Source: an uncultured Armatimonadota bacterium
GTDB taxonomy: Bacteria; Armatimonadota; Fimbriimonadia; Fimbriimonadales; Fimbriimonadaceae
Assembly (NCBI GenBank): GCA_903927025.1
Contig: CAIYLG010000045.1
Coordinates: 1 to 64,000 of the forward strand
DNA: 64,000 bases
Direction: 5' to 3'
The notes beneath the pieces are model-generated. The model was given only the letters and a program-made list of their open reading frames with translations, was not told the DNA's origin and made no database searches. How positions within the stretch are numbered: position 1 is the stretch's first letter; every line of letters starts with the position of its first letter. Of this stretch, positions 1 to 9,098 are shown one piece after another. Both the position numbers and the translations under genes were made by a program.

Positions 1-399
1 CCAGGGACGAGAAAGCCCAAGGCCCATCGCAAAAAGCTCTTCAGATGTCACATTGAAATCACGGACAAAAGAGTCGAAAAGCGTCTACCTCTGAGAAAGA
101 TCTGCATTGAACCTAACCCACAGGAAGTGAGAGAGAGCCATCCCAACTGGGAGTCGGTCCCCACCGTAATACAGTACGATTACCTTCCCGATTCAGGGTT
201 AGACTATTTCCCATCAATTGCTGGGGTTTACCAAGACGGGATAACCGTTTTCAGCGACATGAATTGTGCCGATCATGGTGACCCCTTGTATAGCAATTAC
301 GTTGATCACCTTGGTTTGGGAGTGACTTTGGCTGGGAATCTGATCAAGAAGAGGAAGGCTGGTGATGCTCGATTTCAGGTTTGGTGGGCCCGACCGTAA
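1..399 (+). CDS. 3' end of an unknown protein gene (5' end outside window)
   Basis: The frame is open from the first base of the window to a TAA at 397-399, giving at least 132 residues. A GTG at 127 exists but the frame is coding-like before it (many Lys/Arg, no stop), so the gene most likely begins upstream of the window. The visible part is basic at the start and ends with VWWARP. I recognise no domain. Codon use is more AT-rich than most genes here. Two small genes follow at close spacing. Confidence 0.55.
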   Translation, partial: PGTRKPKAHRKKLFRCHIEITDKRVEKRLPLRKICIEPNPQEVRESHPNWESVPTVIQYDYLPDSGLDYFPSIAGVYQDGITVFSDMNCADHGDPLYSNYVDHLGLGVTLAGNLIKKRKAGDARFQVWWARP

Positions 400-419
400 T
401 TCGGGCCAGGAGTGCGTCT

Positions 420-737
420 ATGAAAAAGTGGTTGTTGTTGGTTGTCGTGTCCGGATGTGTAGGGCTTGGAGTCGGTTCCCAAATCGCCGTCGGATCTACC
501 CCATGTCCTCCTGTGGTTGCAGATTGTCCGCTTGGACACTTTGGAAAGGCAGGTGGCCCAGCATGGATTTGCTGTGCAGATGGCACACATGTTAAGTGCG
601 TTAACTGGTCGAAGCAAAAATGGATCTGCAACTATACAGATCCAGGTCAGCCCGTTACTTACGGATATACGCTTATTTCTAGTGTCGATACTGTCAATTT
701 GAATTGCGACGTCCTGAATCCGGGGTCCTGCTATTGA
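420..737 (+). CDS. small secreted cysteine-rich protein, unknown function
   Basis: A 105-residue protein starting MKKWLLLVVVSGC, a clear signal peptide with possible cleavage after the VGS at about residue 25. The predicted mature part of about 80 residues has eight cysteines, including a CC pair, so disulfide bonding outside the cytoplasm is likely. It starts 20 bases after the preceding stop and its TGA overlaps the TTG start of the next gene, so the three form one transcription unit. No family recognised; a lipoprotein is not supported because the early Cys lacks a proper lipobox. Confidence 0.65.
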   Translation: MKKWLLLVVVSGCVGLGVGSQIAVGSTPCPPVVADCPLGHFGKAGGPAWICCADGTHVKCVNWSKQKWICNYTDPGQPVTYGYTLISSVDTVNLNCDVLNPGSCY

Positions 738-1399
738 GTCGGCCCGGGCGCATTAGCTCATCTGGCCTTACTAGGCTCGGTTGGCTCGGCGGCCTTGCCC
801 TAGCTATTCCCATAACCATTGGGATCAAGAGCCGCCTCTTTCCAGCGACGCTGGAAATGCAGGCAAGAACCGTCTTAGACTGCGAGATGGAGGCGAATGC
901 TCCGTGCATTCAGAGTTACCTATTAAATGATGAAGCAAAGGGATACAGTATTTCTGACGGAATGCTGTCTAGGCTTTTGTCGGACTATGTGAATCCTGCT
1001 TATTCCGACGTCTCTGGGGCTAGGTCCGAAGACATGCAACCACTAAGGGATCAGGGAGAATTCACTGCCATCTACATGTGGAATTCGGCTAATGGTAACG
1101 AGCCGAAGAGGAGGTCTGTTACTTTGGCAGCTACTCCCGAAGGGGCGAAATGCCCAGGATTAGTGCGCGAAATGATCACAGAGGTCTTGTTCGCGAAGTA
1201 TCGGAGGAAGGATGATGACGGCATTTACACCACGCTCATTCGGGGGATTCATAATGATGCGGCGAGGCTGACGTCGCTAGGAGTAATGGGCTTCTATGAC
1301 GATACAAGTAAACGGGTTCTTGCCTGGGATCAGCTAGCAAAAAACTGGCAGACGAAACTTGATCGGCATCACGCTGATCAGTTGGCCGTCAGACCCTAA
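734..1399 (+). CDS. membrane-anchored protein of unknown function
   Basis: TTG at 734 overlaps the previous TGA by four bases (TTGA), a pattern seen repeatedly in this window, so I prefer it over the in-frame TTG at 704. The 221-residue product has one N-terminal hydrophobic segment (about residues 12-30, GGLALAIPITIGI) followed by a soluble domain of some 190 residues, probably extracytoplasmic, with no motif I know. Translational coupling to the secreted Cys-rich protein suggests they act together. Confidence 0.6.
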   Translation: MSRPGRISSSGLTRLGWLGGLALAIPITIGIKSRLFPATLEMQARTVLDCEMEANAPCIQSYLLNDEAKGYSISDGMLSRLLSDYVNPAYSDVSGARSEDMQPLRDQGEFTAIYMWNSANGNEPKRRSVTLAATPEGAKCPGLVREMITEVLFAKYRRKDDDGIYTTLIRGIHNDAARLTSLGVMGFYDDTSKRVLAWDQLAKNWQTKLDRHHADQLAVRP

Positions 1400-1417
1400 T
1401 ACTATCTTTCGGATAAC

Positions 1418-1462
1418 GCATGAATGAGATCTCATTGCATCTCAACGCGTTCTTATTCATGC
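1418..1462. terminator. inverted repeat between convergent genes
   Basis: Arms at 1418-1429 and 1451-1462 match at 11 of 12 positions (GCATGAATGAGA against TCTTATTCATGC). There is no strong T tract. It sits between a + gene ending at 1399 and a - gene ending at 1494, so a bidirectional terminator is the simplest reading. Confidence 0.45.
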
Positions 1463-1493
1463 GCTTCACTCCAAACAGTGAGCAGGGGTAAAG

Positions 1494-1871
1494 TCAGTGA
1501 TCAGACGATTTAGTGGCGCTTGCAACCAATGTTGCCCACGATGCCAGGAAGCAAAGTCCGCCTAAAGGTGTGATTGCGCCCAAGATCTTTACGTCGGTAA
1601 CCGCAAGAGCGTAAAGACTCCCGGAGAAGATAACGATGCCGGAGAACATCAGCCACCCGACGGTTTTGATGCTCTTTGCGGGCAAATTCCCAGCGAGGAT
1701 TCCGACTAAAACCAATCCGATCGCATGAATCAGATGATACTGAACCCCGGTTTTCCAGATCTCGATCCCAGACGTGCTGATTCTGTCTTTGAGCACGTGG
1801 GTCCCAAAAGCACCGAGAGCGATGCCTAGAAATGCCATGGCGCTGCCAAGCGCCACAAACCGTCGATCCAT
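1494..1871 (-). CDS. DUF423 family small membrane protein
   Basis: The 125-residue sequence has the DUF423 (YgdD-like) pattern: four hydrophobic helices, an N-terminal GAFGTHVL and a central WKTGVQYHLIHA, with a GITPLGG-type motif (GAITPLGG) near the C terminus. Length is typical. The family is an inner-membrane protein of unknown role. ATG start at 1871. Confidence 0.85.
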   Translation of the reverse strand: MDRRFVALGSAMAFLGIALGAFGTHVLKDRISTSGIEIWKTGVQYHLIHAIGLVLVGILAGNLPAKSIKTVGWLMFSGIVIFSGSLYALAVTDVKILGAITPLGGLCFLASWATLVASATKSSDH

Positions 1872-1907
1872 AGGGTCAGCGTACCGGTTTAGCGACGGAA
1901 TTCGCCG

Positions 1908-2258
1908 CTACGCGCCGGTAGCGGAGAAGTCTTCGTGGTCGTCTTCCGTGCGGAACGTCTCGTGGGCGCTCATCGTGTTGAGAACTCCCTGTTCCTGACG
2001 TCGCTGAATTCGTTCGTACAGAGACTGCTTGGCTAGCTTCAGATACCGAATCGCCTCTGCGTTTTCTTCGCAGGCTAAAGGCCCATCTTGAAATTGGTTG
2101 AGTTTGCCGAGAGCAACGTCGATAACGTCCTCAATTCGGCAACCGTTGACCCCAGCTTCCCGTGGGAGACCGCGCTGAAACACGACTCGCACAAAGGGGG
2201 TTTCCACTAGGTCTCCGCCCCTAGGCTTTGTCGAATTTTGAACTGCATCTTGAACCAT
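1908..2258 (-). CDS. Acb2/Tad1 hairpin-domain-like protein (putative cyclic-nucleotide sponge)
   Basis: The 116-residue protein contains, at about residues 22-95, the pattern I associate with the Acb2/Tad1 hairpin family: FQRGLPREAGVNG, then a helix, FQDGPLACEENAEAI, and a second helix ending RRQEQGV. Phage members bind cyclic di- and trinucleotides or cADPR-like signals and block CBASS or Thoeris defence. The N-terminal 20 and C-terminal 20 residues (acidic, His-rich) are extra. A good ribosome site (GGGAGA, 6 bases) precedes the ATG. No phage genes are nearby, so a host role is possible. Assignment is from memory of the family, not a search. Confidence 0.6.
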   Translation of the reverse strand: MVQDAVQNSTKPRGGDLVETPFVRVVFQRGLPREAGVNGCRIEDVIDVALGKLNQFQDGPLACEENAEAIRYLKLAKQSLYERIQRRQEQGVLNTMSAHETFRTEDDHEDFSATGA

Positions 2259-2439
2259 GCGCTATCTCCCTAAAATTGGATTCAATCCTTCTACCAGTAT
2301 CCGCCGACCCGCGTTCCCTTGCAAGAACAGAATCGAGAACCTATCAACAGCCGGTGGAAAACTTATCCGCCGACGACTCAAACCGGATTCCCTAACTATT
2401 AAACGTATGCTTTCCGGGGGGAGTTCACGATCGTCGAAT

Positions 2440-3843
2440 TTATATCGTCACCATCGCGGTGCCGTGCGATTTCGCCCGTGCCCATGCCATTGCGAGCACA
2501 GCCAATTCAGCGAGCAATCCACTGGTAACCGAGGCTGCTGCCAGAACCGGTCCGCTCCAGTGTAGCCCCACCCCGATCGCCAACACACCGATTAGGACAC
2601 TGATTGCTGCGACAACCGCCACCAGCCGAGATACGGTGAGGTGATGTGCCGTCAAAACTCCCCGAACGTAGGCCTGGGCGGCATCCACAAACGGCACCGC
2701 CGCCGAAAGAAGATAGCACCAGTGAGCCACCTCGGCGATCGCGGGTTTAGCATCAATGAGCCACGAAAAAAGGAAGCGATCCATACCGGTGAGTCCGGAG
2801 ATGAGGATGAAAAGACTGGAAGCAGCTCCTACCCCAAGGCTGAATGTTCTCAGCATTTTGAGGGACTGCGCATTCTTATAGAGGGTGATCACGACCTCAG
2901 GCAGACAAAAAGTTACTGCCCGGTGCAAGAAAATGATTGCTCCTGCCACGCCACATCCTGCAAGCGCCAATACTGGGTTCGGAGTCCGCGCCAGGCCCGC
3001 GCTTACGAGCGGCATCACCAGCAGGTTCACCATCGTAGTTGCCGTGAGGGGAAAGTGAAAGGAAACCAGCTTCTTCATCGAAAGGGGCTCTTCCGTCGAA
3101 ACTCTTCCGGCACCGAAATGTCGAGCGATGACGTCTCTGCTCAACCAGTGAACAACACTTGCTTCAAGCGTTACTCCCGCCATGATCGCCGTGGAGGCAA
3201 TCACCATGCTTGGCAAATGCGTGGTTTGGTAGAGCGTGATCGAGGTGATCAACAGCGCCAAAACTCTCGCCGTGGTTCCAACACTAATCGACCTCGTCTG
3301 ACCGTGACGGATCAGGATTCCCTGTAAATACCGTCTCCAGCCAATCAGGGCACTCCATGGAGTCAGGATCATTAATCCCACCCGGGCGGTTGTTGCAACT
3401 GAGTGTTCTACTCCCATCATCCCCTCAGCCATAACGGTATAAAGCGGCGAAAAAGCAATCACCGCGTGAATCACGGTGACCCAGAGCAACAGGTACCAAA
3501 CAAACCGACTCAGCGTTACATACCGCTGCCGATCCTTAGCCAGCGTGGTTGAAGTGGAAAGCAGATCAATCACTGGGCTCTCTAGCCATATAGCGATTGA
3601 CATCATCACCGGCCATGCCGCCGCGCTGATTTCGGGATGAGCCATTCGGTTGATGACTCCCTCGCAGATGGGGCCCTCTAGCCCCATGAAGAGCCATGAG
3701 ACGGCCAAGGGAGAATAGAACCTGAAGATTGTCCAGGACGTGAGCTGCGGAGAATCTTCCAAGCCGTAAAGCGTACCGTCTGGTGAAGCACAGTCGAAAG
3801 AACAATCGGTTGACCACAAGGGCTGTACACCCAATGAGAGCAA
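2440..3843 (-). CDS. polytopic membrane protein, MATE/ANKH-like transporter
   Basis: About 467 residues with some 12 hydrophobic segments. FRFYSPLAVSWLFMGLEGP near the N terminus, RRYLQGILIRHG in the middle and the overall repeat resemble the multidrug/oligosaccharidyl-lipid/polysaccharide exporter superfamily, closest in feel to bacterial ANKH-like proteins (pyrophosphate/citrate export in animals). Substrate unknown. The start is uncertain: the TTG at 3843 gives about 35 polar residues before the first membrane segment; a shorter form may be real. Confidence 0.7.
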   Translation of the reverse strand: MLSLGVQPLWSTDCSFDCASPDGTLYGLEDSPQLTSWTIFRFYSPLAVSWLFMGLEGPICEGVINRMAHPEISAAAWPVMMSIAIWLESPVIDLLSTSTTLAKDRQRYVTLSRFVWYLLLWVTVIHAVIAFSPLYTVMAEGMMGVEHSVATTARVGLMILTPWSALIGWRRYLQGILIRHGQTRSISVGTTARVLALLITSITLYQTTHLPSMVIASTAIMAGVTLEASVVHWLSRDVIARHFGAGRVSTEEPLSMKKLVSFHFPLTATTMVNLLVMPLVSAGLARTPNPVLALAGCGVAGAIIFLHRAVTFCLPEVVITLYKNAQSLKMLRTFSLGVGAASSLFILISGLTGMDRFLFSWLIDAKPAIAEVAHWCYLLSAAVPFVDAAQAYVRGVLTAHHLTVSRLVAVVAAISVLIGVLAIGVGLHWSGPVLAAASVTSGLLAELAVLAMAWARAKSHGTAMVTI

Positions 3844-3929
3844 TGTCGCTAAACTCGACCTAAAACGAAATTATCGTTTGTATACGTCTTAATGTCGCGG
3901 TAATTTCGAAGTCGATTGGGTGAGCACGA

Positions 3930-4514
3930 ATGGAATTGTGGAACGGACTTAGCAAGCGGCGGGAAATTGGCGCGGCGAAGGAGAAGTGGATCGGATTCCT
4001 TATGGCCGGTGGCCTGGTCATCACCATCCTATTCGTGGGTCTTATTGGCATCCAGGTCCTTATCGGCCTATCCAAGACAACCGCTCCAGATCACCCTTCG
4101 GGCCCACAAACTGGACTGGACTTCTTTCACTTCACCCTCTGGGGTGCGGTCGTTGGCACCTTCATGGTGGTGGGCGGCTTGGCATTCGGAATTTACTCCG
4201 AACGGACGCAGCATCAGGGACCGCAGCAAACAGAGCCAAACTTCCGTGTTCTCTCGCGCCTGTGCCTCGATAAGAACTTTCAGCTTCTCATATCGGATAT
4301 CGATATCGAATATGCGAAGAAGCCAAAGTTCTATATCCGTGGCATGCTTCAAAACGGCATGGTCGGGGAGTTCCAGACTTCAAGAGAGGTCTTCTACAAC
4401 TCAGGAGAAGGGATGACCGGAGAAGCAGAAATCCAAGGGAAGTGGCTCGGGAAGTTCGTCCCATACATTGGCGAATCCGCTGGTGTATCCGCGGAGTTCG
4501 TCGTCCGAGTGTAA
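3930..4514 (+). CDS. two-TM protein of unknown family (paralogue of the 32067 gene)
   Basis: 194 residues: a short basic N terminus with RREIG, two transmembrane helices (about 22-48 and 70-92), then a cytoplasmic-looking domain of about 100 residues containing NFRVLSRLC, PKFYIRGML and a highly conserved C-terminal block GEAEIQGKWLG. The protein encoded at 32067-32651 has the same layout and most of the same motifs. I know no family name. ATG start at 3930. Confidence 0.7.
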   Translation: MELWNGLSKRREIGAAKEKWIGFLMAGGLVITILFVGLIGIQVLIGLSKTTAPDHPSGPQTGLDFFHFTLWGAVVGTFMVVGGLAFGIYSERTQHQGPQQTEPNFRVLSRLCLDKNFQLLISDIDIEYAKKPKFYIRGMLQNGMVGEFQTSREVFYNSGEGMTGEAEIQGKWLGKFVPYIGESAGVSAEFVVRV

Positions 4515-4583
4515 GGTCGTCCTGTCCAAATCAGCCAGCGATTCGCAATATCAGAAAGCAGCTTGCGGTGTATGCTCACCCGC

Positions 4584-5720
4584 ATGGTCAGGTTGGGAAT
4601 TGTCGGTCTCGGAAACATGGGCTCCGGTCATGTTGCAAACATGCATCGGATCAATCGATGCAGCCTCACGGCAGTTTGTGATGTCGTTCCCCAGAAGTTG
4701 GGAAAGTATTCGGACTACAAGACATTCACCAGCAGCGAAGAGATGATTCGAAGTGGCGAGATTGATGCCATCCTCATCGCCGTCCCTCATTACGGCCATA
4801 CAACCATCGGTATCGATGCCATGCAGAACGGCATCCATGTGCTTACCGAGAAACCCATCTCAGTTCACAAAGCAGACTGCGAGCGGCTCATCGCAGCTCA
4901 TACCGACAAAAATCTTATTTTCGCGGCCATGTTTAACCAGCGGACCGACCCGTATTACCAGCGCATCCGATCCATCGTCCAATCCGGCGAACTCGGGGAG
5001 ATTCGACGCACTGCCTGCATCGCTACCGATTGGTTTAGAAGCGAAGCCTACTACTCAAGTGGTGGTTGGCGGGCAACTTGGGCAGGGGAAGGCGGCGGTG
5101 TGCTGCTCAATCAATGTCCACACACACTGGATCTCTTTCAATGGATCTGTGGCATGCCCAGCAAAATCCGGGCCTTCTGCAATTTTGGAAAGTTCCACAA
5201 CATCGAGGTCGAAGACGATGTCACCGCCTACTTGGAGTATCCGAATGGAGCGACGGGAATCTTTGTTGCCACCACCGGCGAGGCTCCCGGCACCAACCGC
5301 TTGGAAATCGCCGGAGATCGAGGCAAACTCGTATTCGAGAAGGACAAGATCACCTTTGAGCGCACTGAAGTTTCGGTTCAGGAATTCAATCGAACCACGC
5401 CGGAGGCGTTTGCCACGCCCAAGACGTGGATTTGCGATATCCCGGAGCGACACCATGGCCCCCAGCACATTGGGATTCTTCAAAACTTCGTTGACGTGAT
5501 CCTCGATGGCGGCAATCTGATCGCCCCGGCGGAGGAGGGCATTCATTCGGTCGAATTTGCCAACGCCATGCTCTACAGCACGTTTACAGATTCCATCGTG
5601 AGCCTCCCCCTAAACTCTGCAGACTATGAGGCGGCGCTGAAAGAGCGAATTGCCACTTCACGGTTTGTGAAGCAGGTGCGAGAAGACGTGGCTGTGGATC
5701 TCAGCAAGTCATTTCGCTAG
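4584..5720 (+). CDS. Gfo/Idh/MocA family NAD(P)-dependent oxidoreductase
   Basis: N-terminal Rossmann fold with LGIVGLGNMGSGH, then EKPISVHKADC (the conserved EKP motif at about residue 92) and the family C-terminal beta domain. 378 residues is typical. Members oxidise sugar or cyclitol hydroxyls; the substrate cannot be told. The ATG at 4584 puts the nucleotide-binding motif at residue 4; ATG 4572 and TTG 4563 are alternatives. Its TAG overlaps the convergent rsmG stop by four bases. Confidence 0.85.
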   Translation: MVRLGIVGLGNMGSGHVANMHRINRCSLTAVCDVVPQKLGKYSDYKTFTSSEEMIRSGEIDAILIAVPHYGHTTIGIDAMQNGIHVLTEKPISVHKADCERLIAAHTDKNLIFAAMFNQRTDPYYQRIRSIVQSGELGEIRRTACIATDWFRSEAYYSSGGWRATWAGEGGGVLLNQCPHTLDLFQWICGMPSKIRAFCNFGKFHNIEVEDDVTAYLEYPNGATGIFVATTGEAPGTNRLEIAGDRGKLVFEKDKITFERTEVSVQEFNRTTPEAFATPKTWICDIPERHHGPQHIGILQNFVDVILDGGNLIAPAEEGIHSVEFANAMLYSTFTDSIVSLPLNSADYEAALKERIATSRFVKQVREDVAVDLSKSFR

Positions 5721-6391
5721 AGAGGCTTCTTCTTGATTTCAGCCCATCGCCGAGGATATCCCTTGGCGGTGGTTCGAACCTTCTCATAAACGGGAAAGAG
5801 CCTAACCGAGTCGGTCCCTGGAAGCGTTCTGGCTATCGAATTGCCGAATTTTAATCCCAAAATCTTGAGATCGATATCCTCAAGCAAATCCAAGTCGGCC
5901 GTCGTCCGCATCGGGATCACTTTGCCCCCTTTCTTGCAAAATGCCGCGCTGATTTCCAGTTGGCTCGATAGGGGCGCAACCGCTCGGCCGGTGACAATAT
6001 CAAATTTCTCGCGCTCGTTCCACTCCTCTGCCCGTGCATTGACTGGATGAAGATTTGGTAACGGCTGCGAGGTGAGAAACCCCAGCATCTTGCCATTTGA
6101 ATCCATGGCCGTTACCTCTAAGTCGGGCCTAGCACACGCCAACGGCCAAGCGGGGAACCCTGGGCCAGTTCCGATATCCATAACCTTAGCCCCTTGAGGA
6201 AGCAGATCCTGCATCAGCAAACTGTCCAGGAAGTGGCGACTCCAGCACTCTCCGCGTGGGACTCGAGTGAGGTTCATCACTTCATTTGCAGTGTAGAGAG
6301 CATCCTCAAACTGAACAAAGGCATCCATCTGAGATTCGCTCAGAAGGATGCCCAGCTCTTCCAGCTTGGATCTGAAGAGGTCGATATTCAC
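5717..6391 (-). CDS. rsmG: 16S rRNA (guanine-527-N7)-methyltransferase RsmG
   Basis: RsmG (GidB) methylates G527 of 16S rRNA using SAM. The 224-residue protein shows the family signature: NLTRV...HFLDSL at about residues 40-58, the SAM-binding DIGTGPGFPAWPLA at about 72-85, then VTGRAVAPL. It starts three bases after the end of the upstream BNR-protein gene on the same strand, so they are co-transcribed. Confidence 0.93.
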   Translation of the reverse strand: MNIDLFRSKLEELGILLSESQMDAFVQFEDALYTANEVMNLTRVPRGECWSRHFLDSLLMQDLLPQGAKVMDIGTGPGFPAWPLACARPDLEVTAMDSNGKMLGFLTSQPLPNLHPVNARAEEWNEREKFDIVTGRAVAPLSSQLEISAAFCKKGGKVIPMRTTADLDLLEDIDLKILGLKFGNSIARTLPGTDSVRLFPVYEKVRTTAKGYPRRWAEIKKKPL

Positions 6392-6393
6392 GA

Positions 6394-9039
6394 TTACTCG
6401 GACTTGGGGGACACGTCTTCCACATGGACGGCGGTGACATATTCCTTGCCATCCACTTTGATCGTCACTTTGTAGTCGCCTTGTTGCGCCATCCGGCCAT
6501 CAAGCCTTCCAGACCATGAGACCACGTTGAGACCCGCTTCGGTGCCACCATCATATTCCTGAGTTCGGTCACCTTTGATGTCCGACACCACCACAGATAC
6601 GTTCTTGGCAGACTTCTTTAGGTAGTACATGATCCGGGTTCCCGGCTGAGTGTTGGGGGATACGTAATATCGATCTCCATTCCATCCGCCACTTCCCGCT
6701 CGTCCCATCATCAGAACGTCTTGGGGCTGGGTGAGGACCACGTCCTTAGCTAGGTCATCCTTGTCCATTTGCTCCAGCGCGCTGACGTCAAGGGTCCAGA
6801 TGGAACGTCCGTGGGTGGCAATAACCAAGTCAAGCTCACGAGGATGAACGACAAGATCGTGGACCGCGACGGTCGGGAAGTTCGATCGGAACCTAGTCCA
6901 GTTTTGACCTCGGTCGAGTGAGATTCGAAGCGACATCTCTGATCCCAGATAGAGGAGGTTGCTGTTCTTCTCTCCTTCTGTCACCACGTAGACACAGTCG
7001 TTGTCGGCGAGCCCGGCCGCTAGGGACTTCCATGTCTTGCCAAAGTCTTCTGTGACGTAGATATATGGCTTGAAGTCGTTGCCGCGGTGTCCGTCAAACG
7101 TTGCGTAGGCACGGCCAAGCTCCCACTTGGAGGCAACCACTCTGGAGCACCAAGTGTTGCGGGGGAGACCAGGGATGTTTACCGTGACGTTCTGCCATGT
7201 TGTGCCGCCGTTGCGCGTCACGCTGACCTGTCCGTCATCGGATCCTGTCCAGATCAGTCCTTCCTGGATTGGAGATTCGCTGATCGTGATCAGCGAACAG
7301 TGCATCTCTGCGCCAGTGTTCTCAGGAGTGACGCTGTGATCACCAGCATGGAGCTTGGATGGATCGTTTGTCGTCAGGTCTGGGGAAACAGGGAGCCAAT
7401 GGTCGCCTCGATCAATGGTCTTAAACAGGCGATTGGCGCCCATAAACAGGGTCGAAGAATTGTGCGGACTGATGATGAAGGGGCTGCTCCAGTTGAATCG
7501 CAGTCGCTCTCCCTGTAGCCTTGGTTGAATACCACGCGAGTTGCCCGTCTTCAGGTCAACTCGGATGATTCCTCCGCCCTGGCTCTCGGTGTAAACCGTG
7601 GACCAATCTTTGGGATCGGCCTGGCAATGGAATCCATCTCCGCCACCGATGTCGATAGCGTCATAGAACGACACGCCTCCACGTCGGGTCTGGGTGGGCG
7701 TGCCCCAGCAGCTGTTGTCCTGAAGTCCGCCATAGATCCAATAGGGGCGTCGCATATCAACCGCCACGGCATAGAACTGGCCGATTGGGAGTTGATTGAG
7801 CTGCTCCCAGGCTGCTCCTCTGTCACGGGTAACGAACATTCCTCCATCGTTCCCATCCAGGATGTTCTGGTTATCTTTGGGATTGATCCAGAAGGCATGG
7901 TGGTCCGGGTGGACGTGCATATTGAGGCGCTTAAAGGTCTTCCCGGCGTCATCCGAGTACCACATGCTGTCGCCGAGGATATAGATGCGATTAGGGTCGA
8001 CCGGATCCTGCTTTGGGGTGCTGAAGTAGAAGGGACGAGGGTTCAGGAAGTTGACGCGGGTCCAAGACTCTCCGCCATCGGTGCTTCGGTAGGTGCCACC
8101 GGCGTAGTTCTTGACTTCACCATCATCGGTCGGCCGCTTTGCGGGCGGCTTCTCTGCAAGTTCTGCCTTACGGTCTGGCTTGTACTCGAAGGTTCCAACG
8201 ATGATCTTCGGATCGTTGTGGAAGTAGCTGAGGCCAATTCGTCCGAAGTTGGTATCTGGAAGTCCTTTCGTGATGCGTCGCCAAGTTCGTCCTGCGTCTG
8301 AACTCTTGTAGAGACCGCTTCCTGGGCCGCCGCTGATGAAGTCATACGGCTTTCGCTGTCTCTGCCACAGCGATGCAAGAAGCTCCCGGTTGTTCTTCGG
8401 GTTCATCTCGATGTCGATGACACCGGTCTTGTCATCTACATAGAGAGGGCGTTCCCAGGTTTTGCCGCCATCCGTGGTCTTGTAGAGTCCACGCTCCGGA
8501 CTTGAGCCCCACAGTCTTCCTAGCGCTCCAACGTAGACGATATTCGGATTTTTCGGATCAATGACGATATGCCCAATGTGCATCGTCTCCTTGAGGCCCA
8601 TGTTCATCCATGTCTTTCCGCCATCTGTGGACTTGTAGACACCATCGCCCCATGCGACCGAGTTGCGGGAGCTGCCTTCCCCAGTGCCAACCCATACGAT
8701 GTTGGGGTCTTTCGCGCTGACTGCAACCGCGCCAAGGGAGATAGAGCCTTCCTTCTCGAAAACAGCGTGAAACGTAATGCCCCCGTTTTCGGTTTTGAAA
8801 AGTCCTCCCGAAGCGCTGGCTACGTAGAAAATGCGAGGATCTGCTTCGTAAACGGCGATCCCCATAATCCTGCCGCCCATCGTTGTCGGACCCAGTTCCC
8901 GAGCCGTCAAATTCTTGATCAGCGGTGTAAGCGGACCATCTGACTGAGTGGGTGTCACAGGCTTCGCAACTGCAGGTTTCGTCTGAGAAATCGCTGCGAT
9001 CGGAAGTGCGCAAACGAGAAGGGCTAGTATTCTTTTCAT
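6394..9039 (-). CDS. large secreted BNR-repeat (sortilin/VPS10-like) protein
   Basis: 881 residues beginning with a signal peptide (MKRILALLVCALPIAAISQ). The body is a run of BNR/Asp-box repeats of the form STDGGKTW or SSDAGRTW (at least eight: ENGGITF, STDGGKTW, TTDGGKTW, SSDAGRTW, STDGGESW, SDDAGKTF, RNGGTTW, TEDFGKTW, SLDRGQNW), which fold as one or two beta-propellers. The last 100 residues form a beta domain. Family members are common in soil bacteria as exported glycosidase-like or binding proteins; no catalytic assignment is safe. Confidence 0.85.
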   Translation of the reverse strand: MKRILALLVCALPIAAISQTKPAVAKPVTPTQSDGPLTPLIKNLTARELGPTTMGGRIMGIAVYEADPRIFYVASASGGLFKTENGGITFHAVFEKEGSISLGAVAVSAKDPNIVWVGTGEGSSRNSVAWGDGVYKSTDGGKTWMNMGLKETMHIGHIVIDPKNPNIVYVGALGRLWGSSPERGLYKTTDGGKTWERPLYVDDKTGVIDIEMNPKNNRELLASLWQRQRKPYDFISGGPGSGLYKSSDAGRTWRRITKGLPDTNFGRIGLSYFHNDPKIIVGTFEYKPDRKAELAEKPPAKRPTDDGEVKNYAGGTYRSTDGGESWTRVNFLNPRPFYFSTPKQDPVDPNRIYILGDSMWYSDDAGKTFKRLNMHVHPDHHAFWINPKDNQNILDGNDGGMFVTRDRGAAWEQLNQLPIGQFYAVAVDMRRPYWIYGGLQDNSCWGTPTQTRRGGVSFYDAIDIGGGDGFHCQADPKDWSTVYTESQGGGIIRVDLKTGNSRGIQPRLQGERLRFNWSSPFIISPHNSSTLFMGANRLFKTIDRGDHWLPVSPDLTTNDPSKLHAGDHSVTPENTGAEMHCSLITISESPIQEGLIWTGSDDGQVSVTRNGGTTWQNVTVNIPGLPRNTWCSRVVASKWELGRAYATFDGHRGNDFKPYIYVTEDFGKTWKSLAAGLADNDCVYVVTEGEKNSNLLYLGSEMSLRISLDRGQNWTRFRSNFPTVAVHDLVVHPRELDLVIATHGRSIWTLDVSALEQMDKDDLAKDVVLTQPQDVLMMGRAGSGGWNGDRYYVSPNTQPGTRIMYYLKKSAKNVSVVVSDIKGDRTQEYDGGTEAGLNVVSWSGRLDGRMAQQGDYKVTIKVDGKEYVTAVHVEDVSPKSE

Positions 9040-9098
9040 TGGAAAGGTGATTGGGCCTAACGGCCCCGCGCGTCAACGAACGTCTTACCACATCGACC

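Noticed and set aside
2641-3327. Long + strand reading frame (228 codons) opposite the transporter gene
   Set aside because: It is antisense to a clear membrane-protein gene, and its product is rich in Arg/His/Ser with no domain; a coding shadow.
7525-8301. 258-codon + strand frame opposite the BNR-protein gene
   Set aside because: Lies wholly within a well supported gene on the other strand; no homology seen.
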